Shown piece by piece: positions 28,470-36,462 of a stretch of DNA of 64,000 nt. A program made the position numbers and the translations under genes. Each line of letters opens with the position of its first letter. The first letter of the stretch is position 1. The notes beneath the pieces are model-generated. The model saw only the letters and a list, made by a program, of their open reading frames with translations, had not been told where the DNA came from and did no database searches. This stretch comes from an uncultured Myxococcales bacterium. Lineage in GTDB: Bacteria; Myxococcota_A; UBA9042. The stretch is taken from contig CAITYF010000246.1 in the NCBI GenBank assembly GCA_903896545.1, positions 1 to 64,000 on the forward strand, written 5' to 3'.

Positions 28470-29291
28470 CTACTTCTCGACTTCCGCCGAGACGATGTAG
28501 TCCAGGTTCGGGAAGTCGCTCTTCAAGTACGTGTTGCCGATCGACTGCACGCGCCCCTGATCCGGACCGCGGCCGCGTGGCGCGCCTTCGCCGTACTCGC
28601 CGTTGATCTTGTCCAGCACGTCCTGCCCCTGCACGATCTGGCCAAACGGCGCAAAGCCCATGCCGTCCAGATTCGGGTTGTCCACCAGATTCAGGAAGAA
28701 CTGCACGGAACGCGAATTCGGCAGCCCCTTCTTCGCAAACGTCAGGAAACCGCGCTTGTTGGACTGCTTGACCGGCTCGTCCGGGATGCCCAGGTCTTTC
28801 CACACCTGATTGACCGTCGGATCGCCGTGAATGCCAAATTGCGCCATGAAGCCGGGAACGACGCGGAAGAACGCGATGTCCTTGAAATAGCCCATCTTCA
28901 CGAGGTTGTAGAAGCGATCGGCACCCAGCGGGGACCATTCCTTCTTCACTTCGATGACGATGTCACCCTTGGTCGTCTTGAACTTGACCTTGAACAGGTC
29001 GGGCGCCTTCTCCGTCGCCTTGGACGGATCGTGCAACGCCGGGTTCTGGTTCGGATCAGCGGGCGCAGCCGCGACGGGGGCAGCTGCAGGAGCTGCCTCA
29101 GCGGGCTTGGGCGCTTCGGCGGGCTTGGGGGCCTCGGCAGGCTTCGGCGCTTCTGCCGCAGCGGCAGGCGGCGTTTCTGGCGCAGACGCGGCAGGAACAG
29201 CTTCTTTCTTCTCGCAACCAGCCGCCAGAACGGCAAAAGACATCGCAACTGCGCCGAAGCGGAGCGACAGGGACTTGGCAAACAGGCTCAT
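28470..29291 (-). CDS. Periplasmic cyclophilin-type peptidyl-prolyl isomerase lipoprotein
   Basis: The protein has 273 residues from the ATG at 29291, which has AGGAG about 8 nt upstream. The signal peptide ends LAAGC, so it is probably lipid-anchored. Residues about 25-85 are a flexible Ala/Pro/Glu linker with PKPAEA repeats. The cyclophilin domain follows: FKTTKGDIVIEV, ADRFYNLVKMGYFKD, then FFRVVPGFMAQFGIHGDP with the catalytic Arg and the Phe-Met-Gln pocket, NSRSVQFFLNLVDNPNLDG and FAPFGQIVQGQDVLDKI. It catalyses cis-trans isomerisation of prolyl bonds in envelope proteins. Its neighbours encode exported proteins that may be clients. Confidence 0.92.
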   Translation of the reverse strand: MSLFAKSLSLRFGAVAMSFAVLAAGCEKKEAVPAASAPETPPAAAAEAPKPAEAPKPAEAPKPAEAAPAAAPVAAAPADPNQNPALHDPSKATEKAPDLFKVKFKTTKGDIVIEVKKEWSPLGADRFYNLVKMGYFKDIAFFRVVPGFMAQFGIHGDPTVNQVWKDLGIPDEPVKQSNKRGFLTFAKKGLPNSRSVQFFLNLVDNPNLDGMGFAPFGQIVQGQDVLDKINGEYGEGAPRGRGPDQGRVQSIGNTYLKSDFPNLDYIVSAEVEK

Positions 29292-29318
29292 GTGAACTCT
29301 CCTGATGTGATGGCGATC

Positions 29319-29337
29319 GCTGCACCAAACGTGCAGC
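29319..29337. repeat. 7-bp hairpin between mnmG and the cyclophilin gene
   Basis: GCTGCAC and GTGCAGC pair perfectly around a 5-nt loop, 28 bp before the cyclophilin ATG and 25 bp after the end of the mnmG readthrough frame. No T-tract follows on either strand. It may be a leader element or a weak, factor-assisted terminator. Confidence 0.45.
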
Positions 29338-29361
29338 AACGACTGCGGCGGAAGTACCTGA

Positions 29362-29604
29362 TCAACTTTCGTTTGGCAAGCGGGCAACTGACCGCGCAGC
29401 GGCCCGCTGACGCCGCGGCCCCGCCAGCCAGTAGCTGAGGACCTGTACGGACGCGGGCGTCACCCCCGGCACGCGCGCCGCTTGCGCCAACGTCTCCGGA
29501 CGTGCCCGTTGGAGCGCGGCAAGCGCCTCGCGCGAAAGACCGGAGATTTCCGCGAAGTCGAAACCATCTACAAAACGCTGCGCTTCCAGCTTCTGCGCCT
29601 TCAC
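29362..29604 (-). pseudogene. mnmG: Detached C-terminal part of MnmG after in-frame TAG
   Basis: This 80-codon frame directly continues the frame of the gene ending at 29605: the amber codon at 29607-29605 is followed at once by GTG. Its sequence matches the MnmG C-terminal domain (FDFAEISGLSREALAALQRARPETLAQAARVPGVTPASVQVLSYWL). Counting from the YxGYxE motif to the FDF/LDY motif gives 29 positions, the same as I recall for E. coli MnmG, so nothing but one sense codon is replaced. It could be readthrough product, a separately re-initiated chain, a true truncation, or an assembly error (a CAG-to-TAG change would suffice). Confidence 0.8.
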
Positions 29605-31317
29605 CTACCGCAATTTTTCACGCTCGACGTAACCAGCGTAGCGCACTTGCGTGGTGACTTCTTCCTGATCGTCGGCGTCAAAATCACTCAGCGCGATGCT
29701 CGGTGGCAGGAAGCGGGCCAGGTGCGACAGCGCAACTTCCGGACGACACAAAAGCTGTCCCAACGTCGTCGGCTGCACCATCGTGCCGCCGCCCCAGGAC
29801 TCGACAAGCGGCACAATTTCGCGATCGGGCTTGACGACGGTTGCGTGCAGGATCGCAACAAGCGCCTCCAAACGCGCACGGCGCTGCTGCAAGGCGAGCC
29901 AGGCCGCATCATCGACGATCCCCAGCGCGCGGCCTAGTTCCGTCAGTCGCAGATCGGCGTTGCTCGTTCGCAGGACCAGACGATGCTCCGCGCGCGAGGT
30001 GAACATCCGGTAGGGCTCATCGGCACCGCGCGACACGAGGTCGTCCACCATCACGCCGAGGTAGCTCTCGGTGCGGGAAAGCGCAATCGGCGGCTCACCG
30101 CGCAACCGCAGCAGACCTTGAATGCCCGCCACAAGGCCCTGTCCCGCCGCCTCCTCGTAGCCCGACGTGCCATTGACCTGACCGGCAAAATACAGCCCCG
30201 GCAGCGCCGGCAGCATCAAGTCGCGGCCCAATTGCCGGGCGTCGATGGCGTCATACTCCACCGCGTAGCCAAAGCGCACAATTTCAGCCTGTTCCAACCC
30301 AGGCAGCGAGCGCACCATGGCGATCTGCACGTCCGCGGGCAGGCTTGTCGACAGCCCGTTGACGTAGATCTCGTCGGTTTGCCAGCCCTCGCGTTCCAGG
30401 AAAATGTAGTGCGTCTCGTGCTGCGGAAAGCGGATGACCTTGTCTTCAATCGACGGGCAATAACGCGGGCCCACGCCTTCGATGACGCCGCCAAAAAGCG
30501 GCGAACGGTGCACATTCTCGCGGATCACGGCGTGCGTCGCCGCGTTGCTGTGCGTCACGTGGCACGGCATCTGCGGCAGAATCGCACCTTCCCCGTTGCG
30601 CGCCATCGGCGGCGGCGGCTCCAGACCTGGGTCGGGCTGCACGCGGCTCCAGTCAATCGTTCGCCCGTCCAGCCGAGGACAGGTCCCGGTCTTGTGGCGC
30701 ATCGTCCGCACGCCCAGCGCTCGCAGCTGGTCGCCCAGCCCCAAAGTCGCCGTATCGCCTGCGCGACCGCCTTCAATCTGCGCTTCGCCCGTATGGCAGA
30801 CCGCGCCGATGAACGTGCCCGCCGTCAAAATGACCACTTCCGCCGAGAACTGCAGCCCCGCTGCCGTTTCCACACCCGCCAGCCGCCCATCCTGCAACCA
30901 GAGACGCCGCACATCAGCCTGCTTGATCGCCAGATTCGGCGTTTGCTCCAGCGTGCGCCGCATGGCCGTGGCATACGCCAACTTGTCGCACTGCGCCCGC
31001 AGCGCACGCACCGCCGGCCCCTTGGAGCTGTTCAAAACTTTGTAGTGCACGCCCGACTTGTCAGCCGCGCGCGCCATCTCACCACCCAGCGCGTCGATTT
31101 CTGCAACCAGATGCGACTTGCCAATACCGCCGATCGCCGGATTGCAGCTCATCCAGGCGATGCGATCGACATTTTGCGTCAGAAGGAGCGTCGCGATGCC
31201 GCCGCGTGCCAGCGCCAACGCCGCTTCGCAGCCTGCGTGGCCCCCACCGACAACGATCGCCCGCCACGGACCGACGTAGTGCAGCGGAGTCACGGCAATG
31301 GCTGCAGATGTGCGCAT
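29605..31317 (-). CDS. mnmG: tRNA uridine-5-carboxymethylaminomethyl enzyme MnmG, amber-truncated
   Basis: As written the protein has 570 residues; with the following frame it would have about 651. MnmG with MnmE installs the cmnm5 group on wobble U34, using FAD and NADH. The FAD-binding fold is intact (VVGGGHAGCEAALALARGG, CNPAIGGIGKSHLVAEIDALGG), with LTAGTFIGAVCHTG, HKTGTCPRLDGRTIDW and YFAGQVNGTSGYEEAAGQGLVAG. The TAG removes the C-terminal helical domain, which contacts MnmE and tRNA, so the short form is expected to be defective. TAG is also the ordinary stop of several neighbours (gyrA, the cyclophilin gene, the bactofilin gene), which argues against genome-wide recoding. The ATG at 31317 is 22 residues before the GGGHAG motif. 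Confidence 0.9.
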   Translation of the reverse strand: MRTSAAIAVTPLHYVGPWRAIVVGGGHAGCEAALALARGGIATLLLTQNVDRIAWMSCNPAIGGIGKSHLVAEIDALGGEMARAADKSGVHYKVLNSSKGPAVRALRAQCDKLAYATAMRRTLEQTPNLAIKQADVRRLWLQDGRLAGVETAAGLQFSAEVVILTAGTFIGAVCHTGEAQIEGGRAGDTATLGLGDQLRALGVRTMRHKTGTCPRLDGRTIDWSRVQPDPGLEPPPPMARNGEGAILPQMPCHVTHSNAATHAVIRENVHRSPLFGGVIEGVGPRYCPSIEDKVIRFPQHETHYIFLEREGWQTDEIYVNGLSTSLPADVQIAMVRSLPGLEQAEIVRFGYAVEYDAIDARQLGRDLMLPALPGLYFAGQVNGTSGYEEAAGQGLVAGIQGLLRLRGEPPIALSRTESYLGVMVDDLVSRGADEPYRMFTSRAEHRLVLRTSNADLRLTELGRALGIVDDAAWLALQQRRARLEALVAILHATVVKPDREIVPLVESWGGGTMVQPTTLGQLLCRPEVALSHLARFLPPSIALSDFDADDQEEVTTQVRYAGYVEREKLR

Positions 31318-31372
31318 GACGAGTCCCGACGGCCCGCGCGCAGCCTGGCCGCGCGTCGAGGCGTTGTGCGTT

Positions 31373-32482
31373 TTACTTGGCGGCAGGTTTCGCAGGTGCC
31401 ACGGGCTTGGCCGGCGTGGCTGGTTTTGCCGGGGGCACAGCCGGCTTCGCAGGCGCCACCGGTGCCGCAGCAGCTGGCTTCGGAGGAACGACTGCGGGCT
31501 TGGTCGGCGGTGCCGCGGGCTTGGCAGGTTCCGGCGCCTTCTTGGCGTCTTTGGCCGTCGGCGAGGCTGCCTCAGGCAATTCCGTCGCTGTCGCGGCCTT
31601 GGGCGGTTCAACCGCGGGCGCGTCTTCCGGTTTCGCCGGTCCGGCCGACTTGTCTGAGACGCCCGCCCCTTCCTTGCACCGCTTGCCAATCGCCGCGATT
31701 TCGTTCTTCGCCAACTTGGCCTGCGGCACTTTCGGCATTTCCGTGCTCATGTAGTTCCACACTTGCACGGCCTTTTGGCACTTGCCCGTCAGCTCCAGCA
31801 CCTTGGACACTTCCACGAGCGACTGCGCCACCGCCACGGTCGGCTTTCCGCTGAGACCATCATGCACCGCTTGAAACTGCTTAAGCGCGTCCACGTAGCG
31901 CTGTTCCTGCACGGCGATCCGGCCGACAACGAGTCCACACTGGGCCCACGCCTCGCTCGCCGGGTAGCGCTTCTGGCATTCCGACGCCAGCGCCGCGGCC
32001 AACCGCACGTCGCCATCCGCCAGCGCCTTGTCCGCCGCTTTGACAAAACCGTCCGCGTCAGGCGGCAAGTCCGTCGGCAGTGCCAAAATGGCGATGCCCG
32101 CGCGGTCGCGCAGGTCCGCAATCAGCTGATTGAGCCGCCCACGGATTTCCGTCACCGACTGCTGATTCGACGACCCGATCCGCTCCAACGCGTCCAGCCG
32201 ATGCACGATCACTTCGAGGTCACCGCGTACACGCTGCAGCGCCCGATCGCTTTCCGCGATGCGCGCACCCGCTTTGGCCAGTGTTTCGCGGAGTTGGTTG
32301 GTTGCTTCTTCCACTTGCGCGGCCAGATTCTGCAAGCGTTTGGTTTCCGCGCTCGCTTCTGCCATCACCGTGGAATTGACCCGCTCCAGTTCGCTCACGC
32401 GCTGCGAAACGCGATCGACTTCAGTCGTCGTCGCGATGCAGCCGGTCAGAACCAGAAGAAAGAGCGGAGCGAACTTGTACAC
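31373..32482 (-). CDS. Coiled-coil/TPR lipoprotein, CpoB (YbgF)-like
   Basis: The protein has 369 residues. The signal peptide MYKFAPLFLLVLTGC ends in a lipobox. Residues about 20-120 form a long heptad-patterned coiled coil (VSQRVSELERVNSTVM, LQNLAAQVEEATNQLRETL). Residues about 145-265 look like TPRs (AALASECQKRYPASEAWAQCGLVVGRIAVQEQRYVDALKQF). The last ~95 residues are a Lys/Ala/Pro tail (PPAKPATPAKPVAPAKP). Coiled coil plus TPR next to a Pal-like gene recalls CpoB of the Tol-Pal system, but the tail is atypical and it is lipidated. An envelope-constriction role is inference from position. Confidence 0.75.
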   Translation of the reverse strand: MYKFAPLFLLVLTGCIATTTEVDRVSQRVSELERVNSTVMAEASAETKRLQNLAAQVEEATNQLRETLAKAGARIAESDRALQRVRGDLEVIVHRLDALERIGSSNQQSVTEIRGRLNQLIADLRDRAGIAILALPTDLPPDADGFVKAADKALADGDVRLAAALASECQKRYPASEAWAQCGLVVGRIAVQEQRYVDALKQFQAVHDGLSGKPTVAVAQSLVEVSKVLELTGKCQKAVQVWNYMSTEMPKVPQAKLAKNEIAAIGKRCKEGAGVSDKSAGPAKPEDAPAVEPPKAATATELPEAASPTAKDAKKAPEPAKPAAPPTKPAVVPPKPAAAAPVAPAKPAVPPAKPATPAKPVAPAKPAAK

Positions 32483-32487
32483 GCAGC

Positions 32488-33309
32488 CTACTTGCCCTTA
32501 GCGCGGAATTCCGCCCGGCGGTTCTGGCCCCAGCACGACTCGTTGTCTTCGTTGCAGACCGGCTTGGTCTTGCCGTACGAGATCGTCTTGGCGGTGACCT
32601 TCGGCGCGACCGTCTTCAGGTACTCGCGGACGGCCTTGGCGCGGCGGTTGCCGAGCTCCATGTTGTACGCGTCCGTGCCGCGCTCGTCGCAGTGGCCCTC
32701 GATTGTGACCGTGGAGATGTTGCGCTCCTTCAGGCACTTGGCCGACGCGCTGACGATGTTCTGAGCATTGGACGAGAGCGTGTACTCATTGAAGTCAAAC
32801 AGCGCCGGATCGAGCTTGGAGCAGTCGACCTGACCTGCGCCGCCGCTGGAGCACTTGCCCTTCACGCAGGTGCCGCCCTTGCAGTCCTTGTCGCTGAGGC
32901 AGGAGGCGCCGTCGACCGAGGTGTCGGGCAAAATGCAACTGCCTGCCATGCACTTGTGGCCAGCCGGGCACTGGACGTCGGCGCTGCATTCCGCCGCGCA
33001 CTTGTTGTTCAGGCACTGCTTGCCGCTGCCGCAGTCGAGCTTGTTGGTGCAGCAATCGGCCTTGCGGCCACAGGCACCCGCGACACACGAAACGCAAATG
33101 TCGGTCCCCGCGCCAGGGCAGTGGCTATCGAGTCGGCACTGCGCGCACTTGCTGTCGACGCAGTATTCGCCCTTGGCCTTGCAATGCGTGTCCGTCTCGC
33201 AGTTGGGATAGGCCGGACCGCAGCCGCTGACCAGCACGGCCACGGCGGCGAGGGCAAGCGCCACGGCACTGGAAAGAGGAGCAAGACGATGGAAGCGTGG
33301 GAAAGACAT
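32488..33309 (-). CDS. OmpA/Pal-family lipoprotein with Cys-rich linker
   Basis: The protein has 273 residues from the ATG at 33309 (GGAGG ribosome site). Signal peptide ends LVSGC. Residues about 25-160 hold many small Cys loops (CETDTHCKAKGEYC, CGSGKQCLNNKC, CPAGHKCMAGSC, CLSDKDCKGGTC). The C-terminal OmpA domain has VTIEGHCDERGTDAYNMELGNRRAKAVREYL, whose Asp and Arg bind the diaminopimelate of peptidoglycan. Pal proteins normally lack such a linker, so it is an elaborated Pal or a surface-to-wall anchor. It lies 5 bp upstream of the CpoB-like gene, as in tol-pal operons. Confidence 0.88.
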   Translation of the reverse strand: MSFPRFHRLAPLSSAVALALAAVAVLVSGCGPAYPNCETDTHCKAKGEYCVDSKCAQCRLDSHCPGAGTDICVSCVAGACGRKADCCTNKLDCGSGKQCLNNKCAAECSADVQCPAGHKCMAGSCILPDTSVDGASCLSDKDCKGGTCVKGKCSSGGAGQVDCSKLDPALFDFNEYTLSSNAQNIVSASAKCLKERNISTVTIEGHCDERGTDAYNMELGNRRAKAVREYLKTVAPKVTAKTISYGKTKPVCNEDNESCWGQNRRAEFRAKGK

Positions 33310-33320
33310 GTCAGACCTCC

Positions 33321-33359
33321 GCCGGGAATGCCGGCTGAACCTGAATCGCGAGGATTCAG
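33321..33359. repeat. Two small inverted repeats upstream of the Pal-like gene
   Basis: GCCGG/CCGGC (33321-33325 and 33331-33335) and CTGAATC/GATTCAG (33341-33347 and 33353-33359, 5-nt loop) lie just upstream of the ribosome site of the gene starting at 33309 and downstream of the small lipoprotein gene. They could be leader structures or operator half-sites. No T-tract. Confidence 0.4.
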
Positions 33360-33524
33360 TCGTCGTCACGAAAGCAGATCGGGCCGCGGGCGCAAGGCTC
33401 TCGGCGCAATGGGCTCGTGACGCGCGGTATGGACCGCCGACCGTCGCGTACCGCCCACAACGGAGCAACACGCGACGGCCGACGAACATTCACACACCGC
33501 GACAAGAATCGCGAAACGAAGAGC

Positions 33525-33770
33525 CTAGCGGCACGCACCGTGCATGCAACGACCCTTGCCGTTGCAGTCCGCGTCCGTCGCGCACGTGCCAGGAGCCGGC
33601 GCGGGGGCAGGAGCAGGAGCGGGAGCCGGGGCGGCGGCGGGCGCCGGGGCGGGCGCGGGGGCCGGAGCCGGAGCCGGGGCAGCTTCTTCCTTCACCTGCT
33701 CGTGGTGACAACCGCTGATGGCGCAGACGGCAAAGACGGAGACGCAAGCAAAAAGAACGCGCTGGAACAT
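33525..33770 (-). CDS. Small lipoprotein with Ala-Pro stalk and Cys knot
   Basis: The protein has 81 residues from the ATG at 33770 (GGAG upstream). Signal peptide ends CAISGC. An extended PAPAPA stalk of about 40 residues (rigid, wall-spanning in other proteins) leads to a tiny C-terminal module CATDADCNGKGRCMHGAC. Such stalk-and-knot lipoproteins probably present the knot beyond the outer membrane or through the peptidoglycan. Function unknown. It lies upstream of the Pal-like gene on the same strand with a 215-bp gap that shows only the inverted repeats noted there. Confidence 0.7.
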   Translation of the reverse strand: MFQRVLFACVSVFAVCAISGCHHEQVKEEAAPAPAPAPAPAPAPAAAPAPAPAPAPAPAPGTCATDADCNGKGRCMHGACR

Positions 33771-33927
33771 GAGGAACTCCAATAGGTTATGGTCAGAACG
33801 ACAGGAGCCGCAACCAACGAAGTCGCGCACTGACCTGCGAGATCACGTCAAGCGTGCAGGCCCATCGCGGGCCCGCCTTGCGCTGGACGAGTTGCTTGGT
33901 AGCCGGAAGGGGCTTATCTGTCAACCT

Positions 33928-33955
33928 TTGCAAAGCTGCCGCGGCCCGCTACACT
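33928..33955 (+). promoter_or_regulatory. Possible promoter of tandem Usp gene
   Basis: TTGCAA (33928-33933) and TACACT (33950-33955), spacer 16 nt, lie 37 bp before the ATG at 33992. The -10 box is identical to that of the ugd promoter. Confidence 0.45.
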
Positions 33956-33991
33956 CGTTTGCGCGGGTTCGAGCCGCGGGGGAAAAACCGG

Positions 33992-34912
33992 ATGTTTGAA
34001 CGCATTGTACTCTTGACCGACCTCGCAGAAGTGACCAAGGAAGCCTATGCGCCGGTCGCTCGCATCGCCTCAACGTTCTCCTCCCAAGTCGTCCTTTTCC
34101 ACGCTGTGCGCGGTTCGAGCGAGCTGTTCTATCTGGAAGGCGAGGCGGCGAAGCTGCGAACGATGATCGATCAGGCGGACCTCGACCGCGCGATGCCGTC
34201 GCTGCTGGGCGCGCAGGCGGCGCTCAAGGCGCTGGGCGTGGACGCTGAAATTCTGACGCGGGTCGGCAGCTTCTTTGACATCACCGTCGACGTGTTGAAC
34301 GAACTCAAAGCCGACCTCTGCGTCATCCCGACCCAAGGACAACACGAATTCACCGGTCGCGTACTCGGTTCGACAGTCGCCCGCGTGATCCGCGATACCG
34401 ACATTCCTGTCCTCACCGTCAACGAGCGCTGCGGCCAGCGGCCAGAGACGTGGACGGACTTCCGCCGCGTCGTGCATCCGGTCGATCTTGAAGGTGTTCC
34501 GCCGGAGAGCCTGGCCGCCGCCGAGGATTTTGCAGCGGAGATGGGCGGCGTCGTCGACGTCGTGCACGTGATCGAGCCAATCAAGGAGCAGATTCTGCGC
34601 ACGCCGGAAGGCGAAATTCTGCTTCCCAAGGATCTGCGCTACCAGATTCGCGCCAAGTTGAAGGCGCGTCTCTCGGACATCGCGCACACCGTGCAGCGCG
34701 TTCCAGCGCGGTGGCAACTGGTGGAAGACAACAAGCCGGGTTCAGGCGTGATGCTGTACGCCGACAGGCAGAACGCGGACCTCATCGTGCTCCCGTCGAT
34801 GGGCCGCGACACCGTCCGCAACACGCTGCTGGGCAGCGTCGCGGAACACGTGATCAAGAATGCCCGCTGCCCAGTGCTGACCATCAAGCACGGCTGGCGC
34901 GCGCGGGCGTAA
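33992..34912 (+). CDS. Tandem-domain universal stress protein (UspA family)
   Basis: The protein has 306 residues. Two Usp folds are joined: residues about 1-145 (MFERIVLLTDLAEVTKEAY start, ADLCVIPTQGQHEFTGRVLGSTVARVIRDTDIPVLTV end) and about 155-303 (FRRVVHPVDLEGVPPESL start, ADLIVLPSMGRDTVRNTLLGSVAEHVIKNARCPVLTI end). The second half has the G-x2-G-x9-G(S)-like ATP-binding pattern in a modified form. Likely a cytoplasmic stress protein acting as a pseudo-dimer in one chain. The ATG at 33992 matches the usual start of the fold; longer in-frame sequence upstream covers the promoter. Confidence 0.88.
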   Translation: MFERIVLLTDLAEVTKEAYAPVARIASTFSSQVVLFHAVRGSSELFYLEGEAAKLRTMIDQADLDRAMPSLLGAQAALKALGVDAEILTRVGSFFDITVDVLNELKADLCVIPTQGQHEFTGRVLGSTVARVIRDTDIPVLTVNERCGQRPETWTDFRRVVHPVDLEGVPPESLAAAEDFAAEMGGVVDVVHVIEPIKEQILRTPEGEILLPKDLRYQIRAKLKARLSDIAHTVQRVPARWQLVEDNKPGSGVMLYADRQNADLIVLPSMGRDTVRNTLLGSVAEHVIKNARCPVLTIKHGWRARA

Positions 34913-34920
34913 GCGAACCG

Positions 34921-36279
34921 TTGAAAAAGTCCTCTTCCGCATCAACGCCGGACTTGTTTGACGCCGGGGCATCTGCGCGGGCGCCCTTGGCCGAGCGCAT
35001 GCGTCCGCGGACTCTCGACGAGTTGGTCGGACAGCCGCACTGGCTCGGCCCGCAAGGATTTCTGCGCAAGGCGCTGGAGAACGACCGGCTGCCGTCGCTC
35101 ATTCTTTGGGGACCGCCTGGGACCGGCAAGACCACGTTGGCACGCCTCGTCGCGCGGCAGATTCACGCGCGATTTGCGCCAATCTCCGCGGTGCTGGACG
35201 GCGTGCAGACGCTCCGCGACGTCGTTGCTCAAGCGGCCGATGCGCAGCGCAGGGGCGAGCGGACGGTGCTGTTCGTCGACGAGATCCACCGCTGGGGGAA
35301 GGGGCAGCAGGACGCGCTTCTGCCGCACGTGGAAGCGGGGACGGTGACGCTGATTGGCGCGACGACGGAGAATCCGGGGTTCGCGCTCAACGCCGCGCTT
35401 TTGAGCCGGTGTCAGTTGCTGACGCTCGAACCGATTGCCAAATCGGATCTCGTGACGCTGCTGCAGCGCGCACTGAACGACGCGCGCGGTTTTCAAGGCA
35501 GCGGGCTAACGGCGGACGACGACGTGCTGGCGCGGCTGGCTCAGGCAGCGGACGGGGACGCGCGGCGTGCATTGAACGCGTTGGAGGCGGTGGCGGATTT
35601 GGTTCTGGCGGAGGCGGCACGCGACCCGCGGGTACTGCCGCATCTGGACGCGACGTCGCTGGAACGCGCTCCGCTGGCTCAGGGTCCGCGGCACGACCGT
35701 GACGGCGACCAGCACTTTCAAGTCATCTCGGCGTTTATCAAGTCCATGCGCGGTTCGGATCCGGATGCGGCGCTCTACTGGCTGGCGCGGCTGCTCGCAG
35801 CGGGTGAAGACGGCCGCTTCATCGCGCGGCGCTTGGTTATCTTTGCATCTGAGGACGTCTCGAACGCGGACCCGAATGCCCTGCCCTTGGCCGTTGCCGC
35901 CGCGCAGACGCACGAGATGGTCGGGTTGCCGGAGTCGCGCATCGCGCTGGCGCACGCGACGACGTATTTGGCGTGTGCGCCCAAGTCCAAGGCGAGCTAC
36001 CACGGTCTGGCTGCGGCACTCGCGCTCGTCGAACAGACCGGTAGCCTGCCCGTGCCCAACGCGCTGCGCAATCCGTCGTCTTCGGTGGGCAAAAAGCTCG
36101 GCTGGGGGAGTGACTATCAGGATCCGCACGCGCAAGGCGGCTGGGTGGCGGAGCATTACCTGCCGGAAGCCCTTCAGGGGCGCCACCTGTTTCAGCCGAC
36201 CCGCAACGGCGCCGAGGCGCGGATCGCCGATCGCGTCGCGACGTGGCGTAAACTGCGTGGCGACGAAGATCCGGCGTGA
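34921..36279 (+). CDS. rarA: Replication-associated recombination protein A
   Basis: The protein has 452 residues from a TTG at 34921, chosen because the family start motif DLF lies just inside (STPDLFDAG); the only downstream ATG (34996) would cut into the conserved LAERMRPRTLDELVGQ. RarA/MgsA is an AAA+ clamp-loader-like protein at stalled forks. Walker A GPPGTGKTT is at about 64-72, Walker B reads VLFVDEIHR, sensor 1 is IGATTENPGF, and the C-terminal tetramerisation domain has HFQVISAFIKSMRGSDPDAALYWLARLL and GLPESRIALAHATTYLA. Replication or repair genes are not adjacent. Confidence 0.92.
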   Translation: MKKSSSASTPDLFDAGASARAPLAERMRPRTLDELVGQPHWLGPQGFLRKALENDRLPSLILWGPPGTGKTTLARLVARQIHARFAPISAVLDGVQTLRDVVAQAADAQRRGERTVLFVDEIHRWGKGQQDALLPHVEAGTVTLIGATTENPGFALNAALLSRCQLLTLEPIAKSDLVTLLQRALNDARGFQGSGLTADDDVLARLAQAADGDARRALNALEAVADLVLAEAARDPRVLPHLDATSLERAPLAQGPRHDRDGDQHFQVISAFIKSMRGSDPDAALYWLARLLAAGEDGRFIARRLVIFASEDVSNADPNALPLAVAAAQTHEMVGLPESRIALAHATTYLACAPKSKASYHGLAAALALVEQTGSLPVPNALRNPSSSVGKKLGWGSDYQDPHAQGGWVAEHYLPEALQGRHLFQPTRNGAEARIADRVATWRKLRGDEDPA

Positions 36280-36343
36280 TGACTGTGAACTATGGTCTTC
36301 TGTGACGATCCCGCACCGAAGCCTCACGACCGGTTCCTGCGCC

Positions 36344-36373
36344 TTGACCACACGACAAACGCGACCGTACGCT
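36344..36373 (+). promoter_or_regulatory. Possible promoter of triple thioredoxin-fold genes
   Basis: TTGACC (36344-36349) and TACGCT (36368-36373) with an 18-nt spacer lie about 90 bp upstream of the ATG at 36463. The boxes resemble the purE candidate. Tentative. Confidence 0.35.
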
Positions 36374-36462
36374 CACGCCTCACGTCCCGGCGGCCTGCTG
36401 GGACCGCAGCGCTCTGCCGTCGCAGCGAGTCGGTGACTCGACGGCGCTTCACCGGAACCACG

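Noticed and set aside
29362-29604. Independent small gene after mnmG
   Set aside because: It continues MnmG in frame and matches its C-terminal domain, so it is not a separate family.
33961-33990. Possible tRNA T-arm (CGCGG-GTTCGAG-CCGCG)
   Set aside because: The 7-nt loop fits a T-arm, but no matching acceptor, D or anticodon arms are found upstream; it lies between promoter and start of the Usp gene.
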